In this document: positions 26,591 through 36,399 of the stretch, piece after piece
Layout: every line of letters starts with the position of its first letter
Position numbering within the stretch: position 1 is the first letter of the stretch
Assembly (NCBI RefSeq): GCF_016862935.1
Contig: NZ_BONX01000026.1
Location: 1-64,000 of the forward strand
Direction: 5' to 3'
Origin: Plantactinospora mayteni
GTDB taxonomy: Bacteria; Actinomycetota; Actinomycetes; Mycobacteriales; Micromonosporaceae
DNA: 64,000 nucleotides
The notes under the pieces: model-generated
Seen by the model: the letters and a program-made list of their open reading frames with translations, nothing else
What the model was told of the DNA's origin: nothing
The model's database searches: none
Made by a program: the position numbers and the translations under genes

Positions 26591-27739
26591 ATGAGACGTT
26601 CCGTCCCCGTCTTCGCGGCGGTCGCCGGCCTGTTGGCCAGCGCCGCCATCGCCGTACTCAGCGCCGCCGGTCCGGCCCAGGCCGACGTGCAGATCTGCGA
26701 GCAGTACGGCTCGACCACCATCCAGGGCAGGTACGTGGTCCAGAACAACCGCTGGGGCACCACCGCCCAGCAGTGCATCAACGTCACCGACACCGGGTTC
26801 TCCATCACCCGGCAGGACGGCGTCGGCAACACCAGCGGCGCCCCGGTGTCGTACCCGTCGGTCTTCCTCGGCTGCCACTACACCAACTGCTCGCCGGGAA
26901 CCAACCTGCCGATGCAGGTGAGTCAGATCAGCAGCGCGAGCAGCAGCATCAACTACAACTTCGTCGGCGGCGCCACCTACAACGCCTCGTACGACATCTG
27001 GCTGGACCCGACGCCCAAGCGGGACGGCGTCAACCAGATGGAGATCATGATCTGGTTCAACCGGCAGGGCTCGATCCAGCCGATCGGCTCCTCGGTCGGC
27101 AGTGCCACCGTCGCCGGGCGTACCTGGGACGTGTGGCGCGGCAACAACGGTGGCAACAACGTCATCTCGTACCTCGCGCCGTCCCCGATCAACAGTTGGA
27201 ACTTCAGCGTGCTGGACTTCATCAACGACGTCCGCAACCGGGGTGCGATCACCAACTCGTGGTACCTGACCAGCATCCAGGCCGGCTTCGAGCCGTGGCA
27301 GGGCGGCGCCGGCCTCGGGGTGAACTCGTTCTCCGCGTCGGTGAACGGCGGCGGCAACCCGCAGCCGACCAACCCGCCCACCGGCCAGCCGACGACCCCG
27401 CCGACCAACCCGCCGGGCGGCACCCCCTGCCGGGTGGCCTACACGGCGAACTCCTGGAACAACGGGTTCACCGCGTCGGTCACCATCTCCAACACCGGCT
27501 CCAGCACGATCAACAACTGGTCGCTGACCTACAACCTGCCCTCCGGGCAGCAGGTCGGCAACGCCTGGAACGCCACCGTCACGCAGAGCGGATCAGCAGT
27601 GACCGCCCGCAACATCAGCTGGAACGGCACCATAGCACCGGGCGGTACGGCGTCCTTCGGCTACCAGGGCACCTTCACCGGCACCTACTCCTCACCAACC
27701 TCCTTCACCCTAAACGGCACCCCCTGCAACCGCGCCTAA
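26591..27739 (+). CDS. Secreted GH12 endoglucanase with CBM2
   Basis: A 382-aa exported endo-beta-1,4-glucanase. The signal peptide ([20 protein letters not shown] to about residue 31) ends at AQA-DV. The GH12 domain (about residues 32-250) holds the two expected catalytic glutamates: E151 in [13 protein letters not shown] and E234 in [10 protein letters not shown] Pro/Thr/Gly-rich linker (about 257-283) leads to a family 2 cellulose-binding module with paired cysteines and [23 protein letters not shown] lies 4 nt before the ATG. A CebR-like site upstream predicts induction by cellobiose. A hairpin follows the stop. Confidence 0.95.
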   Translation: MRRSVPVFAAVAGLLASAAIAVLSAAGPAQADVQICEQYGSTTIQGRYVVQNNRWGTTAQQCINVTDTGFSITRQDGVGNTSGAPVSYPSVFLGCHYTNCSPGTNLPMQVSQISSASSSINYNFVGGATYNASYDIWLDPTPKRDGVNQMEIMIWFNRQGSIQPIGSSVGSATVAGRTWDVWRGNNGGNNVISYLAPSPINSWNFSVLDFINDVRNRGAITNSWYLTSIQAGFEPWQGGAGLGVNSFSASVNGGGNPQPTNPPTGQPTTPPTNPPGGTPCRVAYTANSWNNGFTASVTISNTGSSTINNWSLTYNLPSGQQVGNAWNATVTQSGSAVTARNISWNGTIAPGGTASFGYQGTFTGTYSSPTSFTLNGTPCNRA

Positions 27740-27756
27740 CGAGCTCAGCTCAGATC

Positions 27757-27796
27757 GTGTGCTCCTACTGCCCCTCCCGGGGTAGTAGGAGCACAC
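27757..27796. terminator. 18-bp bidirectional hairpin after the cellulase gene
   Basis: GTGTGCTCCTACTGCCCC pairs with GGGGTAGTAGGAGCACAC at 17 of 18 positions across a TCCC loop. It lies 17 nt past the cellulase stop and 20 nt before the end of the convergent reverse-strand gene, so it can stop transcription from both sides. Confidence 0.85.
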
Positions 27797-27815
27797 GCAG
27801 CGGGGAGCCCGGCGG

Positions 27816-28817
27816 TCAGTGGGTGGTGAGGCCGGGGCCGAGGTGTAGGGGTTGGGCGGGGAGGTGGGGGTGCAGCGTGCGGGGGTCGGCGAAGACCACC
27901 CGGCTCAGGTCGTGCCCGCCGGGGTCGCCGGCCAGCACCCCGGGCACCGCCGACAGCATCGCCGAGCCGGCCGGCGGCACCGTGGGCAGCGCACCCGGTT
28001 GCCCGGGCGGCAGTACCGGCGCCAGAGCGCGGAAGGCCGCGCGTACCCGGTCGGCGCGGTAGTCGGCCGGATCGTCGGTCGCCCGGAGCAGCACACCCCC
28101 GTGCCGCAGCGGTCGTACCTCGGCGAAGGCGCCGGCCACCCGGAGCCGCTCCGGTCCGCCCAGCCCGGCGACCAGCTCCCGGGGGCACACCGTCACCCAG
28201 TCGTAACCGCGCAGGTACGTACGGCTCTGCTCGGCCGAGGACTCCGCGGACCGGCCGAGCGCCGCGTCCAGCATCGTCGCCGGGGAGAGCAGGCCGGCGT
28301 TGACCACGATCTCGCCGTACGCCGGGTCGGTGGCGTCGCCGACCAGCCGGGCCAGCTCGACCAGGGCCGGCAGTACCAGCGGCAGCCCGCCGGACCGGCC
28401 CTCGAAGCCGATCGAGATCTGTAGCCGGACGTGCCGCCGACCGGCGAACCGGGCCAGGAAGACGTCCAACTCGGAGGCGATCGCGGTCGGTGCGACGTCG
28501 AACCACCGGGCCGAGAGCTGGGCGAAGTCGTCGGTGATCCCGTCCACCCAGCGCGCCGGCCGGCGCCGCCGCCCGCGCCCGCCGGCATCCTGCTCGAACG
28601 CGGTCAGCGAGGTGGCCGGGGCGTTGGCGCCGACCGGATGGACGAACGGCAGCAGGGCCCGGCACACCTCGTCGTGCCACCAGTGGGCAAGCGAACCCAG
28701 CCAGCCCGGATCCTCGGCCCGGTCGAGATAGAGCAGCCAGGTGACGAAGTCCGGCTCCGGCCCGTTCTCCTCCGGCCCGGGTCGGCCGAAGCTCCCGCCG
28801 AGCAGCTGGTCGTACAT
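27816..28817 (-). CDS. Hypothetical protein, possibly DUF3396-like
   Basis: A 333-aa soluble protein with ATG 28817 preceded by GGGGAAGG. No signal peptide or membrane segment is seen. Tryptophan-rich early segments (FVTWLLYLDRAEDPGWLGSL, AHWWHDEVC) and a late segment (YLRGYDWVTVCPRELVAGLG, then VRPLRHGGVLLRATDDPAD) recall DUF3396, a family that includes immunity proteins of type VI secretion toxins. This resemblance is from memory and weak. No adjacent toxin or secretion gene is present. GC3 is high throughout, so the gene is real; function unknown. Confidence 0.6.
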   Translation of the reverse strand: MYDQLLGGSFGRPGPEENGPEPDFVTWLLYLDRAEDPGWLGSLAHWWHDEVCRALLPFVHPVGANAPATSLTAFEQDAGGRGRRRRPARWVDGITDDFAQLSARWFDVAPTAIASELDVFLARFAGRRHVRLQISIGFEGRSGGLPLVLPALVELARLVGDATDPAYGEIVVNAGLLSPATMLDAALGRSAESSAEQSRTYLRGYDWVTVCPRELVAGLGGPERLRVAGAFAEVRPLRHGGVLLRATDDPADYRADRVRAAFRALAPVLPPGQPGALPTVPPAGSAMLSAVPGVLAGDPGGHDLSRVVFADPRTLHPHLPAQPLHLGPGLTTH

Positions 28818-28934
28818 CCCGCACCTTCCCCTCACGCCGCCACGTCAGGTCGACGGCCCGTGGGCCGGACGGCGCGGTACGCGCGATGCCCCGGGTGGCG
28901 GTTGCCGGCCAGGGTAGTCGCTCGGCAGCGCATT

Positions 28935-29060
28935 GGCTCAACGGCTCAAGAGAGCCCAGCGGCTCAAGCGGGCTCCAACGGTCCAGCAACTCAGGAGAGC
29001 AGCGACAGCGGCGCAAAGGCTCTGGAGAGCGCAGCGACCCAGCGGCTCCAGGCTGTGCGG
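28935..29060. repeat. Degenerate repeats and small hairpins after aldo/keto reductase gene
   Basis: This gap has imperfect repeats of GGCTCAAG and GGAGAGC, plus several small inverted repeats such as GGCTC-AAGA-GAGCC and GCTCT-GG-AGAGC. Unlike the array at 3560, no fixed period could be assigned. It may terminate the reductase transcript. Confidence 0.4.
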
Positions 29061-29064
29061 CGGT

Positions 29065-29853
29065 TCAGCGGCCCATCGCGTCGAGTTGGCGCAGCTCGCT
29101 CTCGCTCAGCGAGAAGCCGAAGAGGTCGAAGTTCTCCCGGATCCGGGACGGCGTACCCGACTTCGGGATCACCACGATGCCGTGGTCGAGGTGCCAGCGA
29201 AGCACCACCTGGCCCGGGGTGACCCCGTGGGTACGAGCGATCTCCCCGAGTACCGGATCGGCCAGGTCGGTGGTCTTCAGCGGGCTGTACCCCTCCAGTA
29301 CCACCCCCCGCTCCCGGTGCTCGTCGAGCCGGCGCGGATCGTGCAGCGCCGGACCCCAGCGGACCTGGTTCACCGCCGGTGCCTCCTCGGTCGCCTCGAT
29401 CAGCATGTCGAGCTGGCCGGTGTCGTAGTTGCTCACCCCGACCGCCCGGACCAGGCCCTCGTCCCGGACGGCCAGCAGCTCCCGCCAGCTCGCGATGCTG
29501 GCCCGGTCCTGCGACGGCGGCCAGTGGATCAGCCACAGGTCGACGTACCCGGTGTCGAGCGCGGCGAGGCTGGCCGCGATGGTCTGCCGCTCCCGACCGG
29601 CCTGCTCCGGCGGGAGCTTGGTGGTGACGAAGATGTCCTCCCGGGGTACCCCGCTGTCCTGGATCGCCCGGCCCACCTCGTCCTCGTTGCCGTACATGGT
29701 GGCGGTGTCGAGGTGCCGGTAACCGACGTCGAGCGCCTCCCGCACGGCGTCGTAGGCGCGCCGACCGCGCAGCTGCCAGGTGCCGAAGCCGAGCATCGGC
29801 ATCCGGACCTCGCTCGGCAACGGGACGGTGGGCTGGTCGATCGCAGAGGTCAT
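29065..29853 (-). CDS. Aldo/keto reductase
   Basis: A 262-aa NADPH-dependent oxidoreductase of the TIM-barrel AKR family (AKR5-like). The catalytic tetrad is intact: D49 in YRHLDTATMYG, Y54, K79 in FVTTKLPPE and H110 in LWLIHWPPS. The NADP-binding end carries VVIPKSGTPSRIRENF. The substrate may be 2,5-diketo-gluconate or general aldehydes; sequence alone does not decide. It is transcribed alone on the reverse strand, divergent from threonine synthase. Confidence 0.92.
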   Translation of the reverse strand: MTSAIDQPTVPLPSEVRMPMLGFGTWQLRGRRAYDAVREALDVGYRHLDTATMYGNEDEVGRAIQDSGVPREDIFVTTKLPPEQAGRERQTIAASLAALDTGYVDLWLIHWPPSQDRASIASWRELLAVRDEGLVRAVGVSNYDTGQLDMLIEATEEAPAVNQVRWGPALHDPRRLDEHRERGVVLEGYSPLKTTDLADPVLGEIARTHGVTPGQVVLRWHLDHGIVVIPKSGTPSRIRENFDLFGFSLSESELRQLDAMGR

Positions 29854-30028
29854 GGTGCTTTTCTACCCGGGTACGCCCGCACCACACATTCCGGTGTACG
29901 GCGCCGGATCGGCGGAGAATGGGCGGCATGGGTGACCGGCTGGACGAGATCGAAAACGCGGCCGTTGGCGCCCGGGCCGGCCGCCCGGCAGGGATCATGG
30001 GGGAAACCGAGGAGTCGGAGGCCGCCCG

Positions 30029-31231
<1,203 letters not shown>

Positions 31232-31249
31232 CGCCGGGCGGACCGGAAT

Positions 31250-31279
31250 TTGACAACGACGGCGTACTGGCACTAAGCG
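31250..31279 (+). promoter_or_regulatory. Candidate promoter of the GH63-like gene
   Basis: TTGACA (31250-31255) with TAAGCG (31274-31279) at 18-bp spacing. The predicted start falls near 31286, between the possible start codons GTG 31284 and ATG 31290, with no ribosome site, so the mRNA has little or no leader. The -10 lacks its final T. Confidence 0.4.
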
Positions 31280-31289
31280 TTGAGTGGTT

Positions 31290-32852
31290 ATGTCTCACGC
31301 CGCGAAGCACGTCCGGGCGACCGGATCGACCGAACCAGTTGACGTACCAGAGCACCTCGGCGAGGCCGACGCGGAGACCTGGCGCGGCGCGACCGCGATC
31401 CTGGCCGCCAACTGGACCGGTACCCACACGGTGCCGTCCCGTACCCTCTATCCGCACCAGTGGAGTTGGGACGCCGCGTTCATCAGCATCGGGCTGGCCC
31501 ACGTCGCACCGGAGCGGGCCTGGCGCGACCTGCGCAGCCTCTTCGCGGCGCAGTGGCCGGACGGGCGGGTGCCGCACATCGTCTTCGACCCCGGGGTCAC
31601 CGACCGCGACTACTTCCCCGGCCCGACCTTCTGGAGCGGCGGCGGCCCGACCGGCTCCGACGGCGGCGGCCCGAAGCCCGACGGCGACCTCCCGACCGCA
31701 GGCCGTGCTGCCGCACCCGGCGGTCTCCCGATCCCCACCGGCCGGACGGCGAAGGGCGACGCCAGCACCTCGGGCAACCGCAGCATCGGGCCGGCCAGCT
31801 CAGGCAACGGCGCCGGGGCAGCCCGCTCAGGCAACGGCGCCGGGGCAGCCAGGCTGGGCAGCGGGATAGTGCAGCCACCGGTGCATGCCGTCGGCGCCTG
31901 GGAGGTCTACCGGCGCGCACCGGACGAGGCGGCCACCGCCGAACTCCGCTGGCTCTATCCGCGACTCGTCGCCCAGCAGGAATACCTGGCCACCGCCCGG
32001 GACGTCGGCGGCGCCGGGCTCGCCGCCATCGTGCACCCGTGGGAGTCCGGGCTCGACAACAGCCCGGCCTGGGACGAGGCGCTCGCCGGCGTACCGGTGG
32101 CGGTGGAGGTACTGCGCCGGTACGCCCGGCGGGACAACCAGGTGGTCTCCTCCGACCACCGCCCCACCGACGACGACTACGCCCGCTACCTGACGATCGC
32201 GCTGTCGTACCGGGACGGGGGTTACCGGGACGCCGACCTGGCGGTACGGCACCCGTTCCTGGTCGAGTGCCCGGGGTTCAACGCGCTGCGCGGCGCGGCC
32301 GAACTGGCGCTGGCCCGGATCGCCGAGGTGGTCGGCGCCGACCCGGCACCGCACCGGGAACGGGCCGCCTCGATCACCCGGCAGTTGCTGGACCGGCTCT
32401 TCGTCCCGGCCACCGGCATGTTCCACGCGCTGGACGTCCGGACCGGCCTGCACAGCCCGGCCCGGTGCGTCAACGGACTGCTGCCGCTGGTCCTGCCGGA
32501 GTTGCCGGCCGGGCAGGTGGCGAGCCTGGTGACCGCGCTGGAGTCGGCCCGGTTCGGGGTCGGCCCCCGGATGCCGGTACCCAGCTACGACCGCTCCGCC
32601 GTCGACTTCGACCCGTTCCGGTACTGGCGGGGCCCGGTCTGGTTCAACATCAACTGGCTGCTCCGGGCCGGTCTGCGTACGCACGGCCGGGACGGGCTGG
32701 CCGACACGCTGCGCTCGGCCCTGCTCGACCTGGTCCGGCACTCGGGCTACTACGAGTACTTCCACCCCGACAACGGGGCCGGGATCGGCTCTCCGGCGTT
32801 CAGTTGGACCGCCGCGCTCACCCTCGACCTCCTCGCGGAGCCGATGAGCTGA
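31290..32852 (+). CDS. GH63 / MGH-like alpha-toroid glycoside hydrolase
   Basis: A 520-aa cytosolic protein of the (alpha/alpha)6 barrel class related to GH63 C-terminal domains and mannosylglycerate hydrolases. Family-type blocks are YPHQWSWDAAFISIG, FDPGVTDRDYFPGP, GIVQPPVHAVGAWEVYRRA, ECPGFNALRGAAELAL and YWRGPVWFNINWLL. Between residues about 112 and 192 is a Gly/Ala/Ser/Asn-rich insert with a duplicated SGNGAGAAR unit, absent from what I know of the family. The substrate is unclear, possibly glucosylglycerate or mannosylglycerate. The start is ATG 31290, with GTG 31284 as alternative. The stop lies within a 22-bp tandem duplication. Confidence 0.8.
   Translation: MSHAAKHVRATGSTEPVDVPEHLGEADAETWRGATAILAANWTGTHTVPSRTLYPHQWSWDAAFISIGLAHVAPERAWRDLRSLFAAQWPDGRVPHIVFDPGVTDRDYFPGPTFWSGGGPTGSDGGGPKPDGDLPTAGRAAAPGGLPIPTGRTAKGDASTSGNRSIGPASSGNGAGAARSGNGAGAARLGSGIVQPPVHAVGAWEVYRRAPDEAATAELRWLYPRLVAQQEYLATARDVGGAGLAAIVHPWESGLDNSPAWDEALAGVPVAVEVLRRYARRDNQVVSSDHRPTDDDYARYLTIALSYRDGGYRDADLAVRHPFLVECPGFNALRGAAELALARIAEVVGADPAPHRERAASITRQLLDRLFVPATGMFHALDVRTGLHSPARCVNGLLPLVLPELPAGQVASLVTALESARFGVGPRMPVPSYDRSAVDFDPFRYWRGPVWFNINWLLRAGLRTHGRDGLADTLRSALLDLVRHSGYYEYFHPDNGAGIGSPAFSWTAALTLDLLAEPMS
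31799..31852 (+). repeat. In-frame 27-bp duplication inside the GH63-like gene
   Basis: CTCAGGCAACGGCGCCGGGG and the following 7 bases are repeated head to tail, encoding SGNGAGAAR twice. The 27-bp unit preserves frame. It lies in the low-complexity insert of the enzyme, consistent with slippage-driven expansion. Confidence 0.8.
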
Positions 32853-32888
32853 CGCGGCCGTACCGGTGAGCTGACGCGGCCGTACCCC
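32845..32888. repeat. 22-bp tandem duplication containing a stop codon
   Basis: TGAGCTGACGCGGCCGTACC with two more bases is repeated immediately, 20 of 22 identical. The TGA that ends the GH63-like gene is within the first copy, and the second copy ends where the convergent cupin gene stops. AGCTGAC in either unit can pair with GTCAGCT at the cupin end, possibly giving a weak terminator. Confidence 0.8.
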
Positions 32889-32890
32889 GG

Positions 32891-33280
32891 TCAGCTTGTC
32901 GGCGGTTCGTCCTTGCCGGCCTGCTCCATCGCCTCGGCCTGCTCCTTGCTGTGGTGCACCGCCTGGTCGGCGTGCTCCGGAGGGCCGTAGATGGTGTAGA
33001 GCACCAGCGGGTTGGGGCCGGCGTTGACGAAGTTGTGCTTCTGCCCGGCCGGTACGATCACCAGGTCGCCCTGGGTCACCTTGCGGGTCTGGCCGTTGAC
33101 CCGGGCCTCGCCGGTACCACTGACGAAGGTGAGGATCTGGTCGACCTCGTGCACCTCCTCGCCGATCTCGCCGTCCGGCGGGATCGTCATGATGACCAAC
33201 TGGGTGTGCTTGCCGGTCCACAACACCCGGCGGAAGTCCGGGCTCTCCTCGGCGACGGTGGCGATCGTGAAGTGCTCCAT
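32891..33280 (-). CDS. Cupin domain protein
   Basis: A 129-aa single-domain cupin. The first motif appears as EIGEEVHEVDQILTFVSGTG and the second as GDLVIVPAGQKHNFVNAG, placing candidate metal ligands at H44, the neighbouring Glu/Asp residues and a C-terminal His. The C-terminal tail is charged and rich in Glu, Gln and Lys. AGGAAGGGGC lies just before the ATG. Small cupins of this type include isomerases, dioxygenases and stress proteins; nothing here narrows that. It converges on the GH63-like hydrolase, so a shared sugar-related role is only a guess. Confidence 0.85.
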   Translation of the reverse strand: MEHFTIATVAEESPDFRRVLWTGKHTQLVIMTIPPDGEIGEEVHEVDQILTFVSGTGEARVNGQTRKVTQGDLVIVPAGQKHNFVNAGPNPLVLYTIYGPPEHADQAVHHSKEQAEAMEQAGKDEPPTS

Positions 33281-33724
33281 GCCCCTTCCTTACCCAGGAA
33301 CCGAGGCGTTGATTCCGCGCCGGCTGGGGCAGATGTGACCGCTGGGACCGCCCGAACCCATCCGGGTGACGTTCTACCAGGTCCGGCCGGGCGTCGGGTT
33401 TGCTTCCGGGCACGGTGGGAAACCCCACATCTAGCCGGATCGACCTCGACGAGTCGGACCGGTCGAGCCAGGTCCCCGCTGGCGTACCGCCGATGGGCTG
33501 CGCGGACGGGAGACGGCCAGAGCGCGGCGACGCCACGTTGCACCGGCGGCGCCGCGCGCTCGTGGTCGGCCACGGCTCGGCCGGCGGCCAGGACTCACAG
33601 TTGGCAGCGGGCCGGTCCCCGCGGCACCGGGCCGCACCGCGGGGACCGGGGGCCAGGCGGTAGCGCCTGGCCGGTGGGACGCCCGGCCGGTGGCGCGCCG
33701 GCCAGGCGTCGCGGTGCGTACGGC
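33281..33724. other. 444-bp gene-free region with strong hairpins
   Basis: The gap between the start of the cupin gene and the stop of the next reverse-strand gene holds no supportable gene. Short open frames lack a ribosome site and a consistent GC3 pattern. The distal 110 bp are dominated by perfect inverted repeats, listed as a terminator. Confidence 0.6.
33612..33672 (-). terminator. Double hairpin after the beta-domain protein gene
   Basis: CCGGTCCCCGCGG (33612-33624) pairs perfectly with CCGCGGGGACCGG (33637-33649). A second perfect hairpin GGCCAGGCG/CGCCTGGCC (33651-33659, 33664-33672) follows directly. They lie 50-110 bp past the stop of the reverse-strand gene ending at 33725 and probably terminate it. 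Confidence 0.65.
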
Positions 33725-34162
33725 TCAGGAGGAGACGTGCAGGTGGAACGCGCGGTCGGCGGGTACGCCGGAGCTGTTCCAGGTCTGCACGAAGACTCCG
33801 GCCGGAACGCCGGCCCGGCCGACCACGGCGATCTCGCCGGACGGTGAGGTGCCGACGCTGCCGGTCAGGCCGATGGTCGCGGTGAAGGCCGAGGAGGCCA
33901 CGTTCTGGATGAAGACCACCTGGTACTGGCCAAGGGCGAGCCGGGTGGACGAGACCGCGCCGAAGCCCCTGGCGAGGGTTCCGTTCGCGTTCACCACGGC
34001 GAAGTGGCCCTGGGCGGTGGCCGGCAGTCCGGCGACGGTGGCGGGTACGGCCGCGACGCCGACCCCGTCCGCCTCGGTGCCCACGGCGGGTGGTTGTTCG
34101 TCGGTGGCGACGGTCGGCTGTTCGTCGGCTGCGGTGTGCTTGGCGTCGCTGGTCTCGGACAT
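33725..34162 (-). CDS. Small beta-rich domain protein, function unknown
   Basis: A 145-aa protein with ATG 34162 behind AAGGAG. The first 50 residues are disordered, rich in Glu, Asp, Thr and Ala, with no signal peptide. The rest (GHFAVVNANGTLARGFGAVS to FHLHVSS) is a compact beta domain. It has a recurring actinobacterial pattern: VVNxxGxLxRG, GxYQVVFxxxV, AxxATIG, GVFVQTWNSxGxPADRxFHL. I have seen this pattern in uncharacterised proteins, but I know no function. The absence of cysteines and export signals argues for an intracellular or unconventional location. It is divergent from the sirtuin gene. Confidence 0.7.
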   Translation of the reverse strand: MSETSDAKHTAADEQPTVATDEQPPAVGTEADGVGVAAVPATVAGLPATAQGHFAVVNANGTLARGFGAVSSTRLALGQYQVVFIQNVASSAFTATIGLTGSVGTSPSGEIAVVGRAGVPAGVFVQTWNSSGVPADRAFHLHVSS

Positions 34163-34394
34163 GGCGGTACTCCTTGCTGGTCGGGCCGTTCGTGGCCCGT
34201 CGACGAGGGATTGCGGGCGTGGCCACGGCGAGCGGTGGCGCGAACCCACGGGCGGTACCTGCCCCGAGACGACATTACTCTCCGTCAACATATGACCACA
34301 CTTAGTACGCCTGTCCGATCGAAGACACGAACCGGTGGCTCGCCGTGCGTCGCCGCGCTCGCCGCGAGGGCGTACGGCGAGGCAGCATGGACGG

Positions 34395-35339
34395 GTGGAG
34401 AACCGGAGCGCCGAACGCTACGCCCCGCTGGCGCGACTCCTGACCGGCGGCGGCGTCGTGCTGCTCAGCGGTGCCGGCCTGTCGACCGACTCCGGGATCC
34501 CCGACTACCGGGGGCCGAGCGGGGCGCTGCGCCGGCACACCCCGATGACGTACCAGACGTTCGTCGGTGATCCGCTGGCCCGGCGCCGGTACTGGGCGCG
34601 CAGCCACCTCGGTTGGCGGACCGTCGCCCGGGCCGCCCCGAACGCCGGGCACCGGGCGGTCGCCGACCTCGACCGGCGCGGACTGCTGGCCGGCATCCTC
34701 ACCCAGAACGTGGACGGCCTGCACCAGGCGGGCGGCGCCCGGTCCGTGGTCGAACTGCACGGCAGCCTGGCCCGGGTGATCTGCCTCGGCTGCGGCGAGA
34801 CCACCGACCGGGAGACGCTGGACCGCCGGCTGCGGGCCGCCAATCCCCGGTTCGCCGCCCGCTCCGGCACGGTCAACCCGGACGGCGACGTCGAGCTGCC
34901 GGACGAGTTGGTCGAGGGCTTCCGGACCGTGGACTGCCAGGCGTGTCCGGACGGCCTACTCAAGCCGGACGTGGTCTTCTTCGGCGAGTCCGTACCGCCG
35001 GACCGGGTCCGGGCCTGCTTCGACCTGGTCGAGCGGGCCCGGCTGCTACTGGTGCTCGGGTCGTCCCTGACGGTGATGTCCGGCCGCCGGTTCGTGATCC
35101 GGGCGGCGAAGCTCGACATCCCGGTGGTGATCGTCAACCGGGGCCCGACCCGGGGCGACGACTACGCCGAGCTGACCATCGACGCGCCGCTCGGCCAGGT
35201 GCTGCCGGAGTTGGTCCGGCTCGCCGGTTCCGCCGACCCGGCCGGCCGCCGCACCGCCGGTCCGACAGAGCCGGACGGGAGCGCGCCGGGCGGCACCGGG
35301 CTGGCCCCGGCCGGCGCCGCCAGCGCCGCCAGCCGGTAG
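34395..35339 (+). CDS. SIR2-family NAD-dependent protein deacylase
   Basis: A 314-aa sirtuin. NAD binding is shown by [18 protein letters not shown] (residues 23-40) and TQNVDGLH. The catalytic histidine is in [11 protein letters not shown]. Zinc is bound by CLGC and, further on, CQAC. GIPDYRG is the class II (SIRT4-like) form. The catalytic core ends near residue 275; the last 35 residues are a Pro/Gly/Ala low-complexity tail. The start is uncertain: GTG 34395 precedes the conserved region directly, while GTG 34335 would add 20 Arg-rich residues. It may regulate acetylated metabolic enzymes; the target is unknown. Confidence 0.92.
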   Translation: MENRSAERYAPLARLLTGGGVVLLSGAGLSTDSGIPDYRGPSGALRRHTPMTYQTFVGDPLARRRYWARSHLGWRTVARAAPNAGHRAVADLDRRGLLAGILTQNVDGLHQAGGARSVVELHGSLARVICLGCGETTDRETLDRRLRAANPRFAARSGTVNPDGDVELPDELVEGFRTVDCQACPDGLLKPDVVFFGESVPPDRVRACFDLVERARLLLVLGSSLTVMSGRRFVIRAAKLDIPVVIVNRGPTRGDDYAELTIDAPLGQVLPELVRLAGSADPAGRRTAGPTEPDGSAPGGTGLAPAGAASAASR

Positions 35340-35475
35340 CCCCGCATCCGGTACGACCCGATGCGCGGATCGTCCGGCCGGCGGTAGTCGTCGTGCACCC
35401 ACCCGCTGCGGGCGTGGCAGCAGCGGGCCCGCTCGTTGAAGTCCCAGACGACGAGCCGGGCCGAGCCGACCCCGG

Positions 35476-36399
35476 CTACGCAGCCGCGACCGGCGACCGG
35501 GCGGCCAGCACCACGGCCGTGCCGAGCAGCGCCGCGCCGAGCAGCCCGACCGGGCCGAGCCGGTCCCCGAGCAGCAGTGCGGCGAGTACCGCGCCGACCA
35601 GCGGCTCCAGCAGCGCCAACAGCGCCGCGGTGCCGGGCCGGACGGTACGCAGCCCACGGAAGTAGAGCAGGTACGCGACCGCGGTCGGCCCGGTGCCCAG
35701 CGCGATCAGCAGCCCGAGGGCGGCGGGACCGGGCTGGAAGCCGAGCCCCACCGTGCCGGCGGCCAGTGGTGCCACCAGCAGACCGCCGAGGGTGAAGCCG
35801 TACCCGGTGCCGGCGAGTTCGTCGAGATCCGGCACCGGCCGGGCGCCGACCAGCGTGATCGCGGCGAACCCGGCGGCGGAGACCAGCGCGAGCAGCGCGC
35901 TGGAGAGCACCGCGAGTGCCCCGAAGCCACCGGCCGGCAGCCCGACCAGCAGCACCAGCCCGGCCACCGCCAGCGCGCAGGTTCCGGCGGTACGGCGGTC
36001 CACCCGGCGCCGGCCGGTCACCGCCTCCGCACCGAGCACCAGCAGTGGCGCGGCACCGATGGTGATCAGTGTGGCGAGGCTGACCGAGGTCAGCGACACC
36101 GCGCCGAAGTAACAGACCTGGTAGAGCGCGGCCAGTACACCGAAGACGGCGATCCGGGTCCAGGCCGCCCGACCGCGCGGCGGGCGGCGTCCGGTGAGGG
36201 CGAGGAAGGCCACGATCAGGGTGCCGCCGACGGCCAGCCGGTATCCGGCGACCGCGACCGGGGAGAGCCCGGTGTGCTGACCCAGCAGGCTGCCGGTGAG
36301 TCCACCGGTGCCCCACAAGGTGCCAGAGACGATCAGAAACCACAGGCCGGCACCGGACCGGTGACGCACGGCAGCCAGTGGTGCGGAAGAGGTGTGCAT
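35476..36399 (-). CDS. EamA-family (DMT) transporter
   Basis: A 307-aa membrane protein with about 10 hydrophobic helices in two EamA repeats. Marker segments are WGTGGLTGSLLG in helix 1, YQVCYFGAVSLTSVSLATLI in the first repeat, and the closing PLVGAVLAALLLGDRLGPVG, typical of drug/metabolite exporters. It is the reverse-strand gene next to a palindromic element copy, which lies 69 bp upstream of its ATG. Substrates of this family include amino acids and their analogues; none can be assigned. About 140 bp separate its stop from the convergent sirtuin. Confidence 0.9.
   Translation of the reverse strand: MHTSSAPLAAVRHRSGAGLWFLIVSGTLWGTGGLTGSLLGQHTGLSPVAVAGYRLAVGGTLIVAFLALTGRRPPRGRAAWTRIAVFGVLAALYQVCYFGAVSLTSVSLATLITIGAAPLLVLGAEAVTGRRRVDRRTAGTCALAVAGLVLLVGLPAGGFGALAVLSSALLALVSAAGFAAITLVGARPVPDLDELAGTGYGFTLGGLLVAPLAAGTVGLGFQPGPAALGLLIALGTGPTAVAYLLYFRGLRTVRPGTAALLALLEPLVGAVLAALLLGDRLGPVGLLGAALLGTAVVLAARSPVAAA

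Noticed and set aside
33400-33663. 87-codon forward ORF between cupin and beta-domain genes
   Set aside because: TTG start without ribosome site, variable third positions and overlap with strong hairpins argue against coding.
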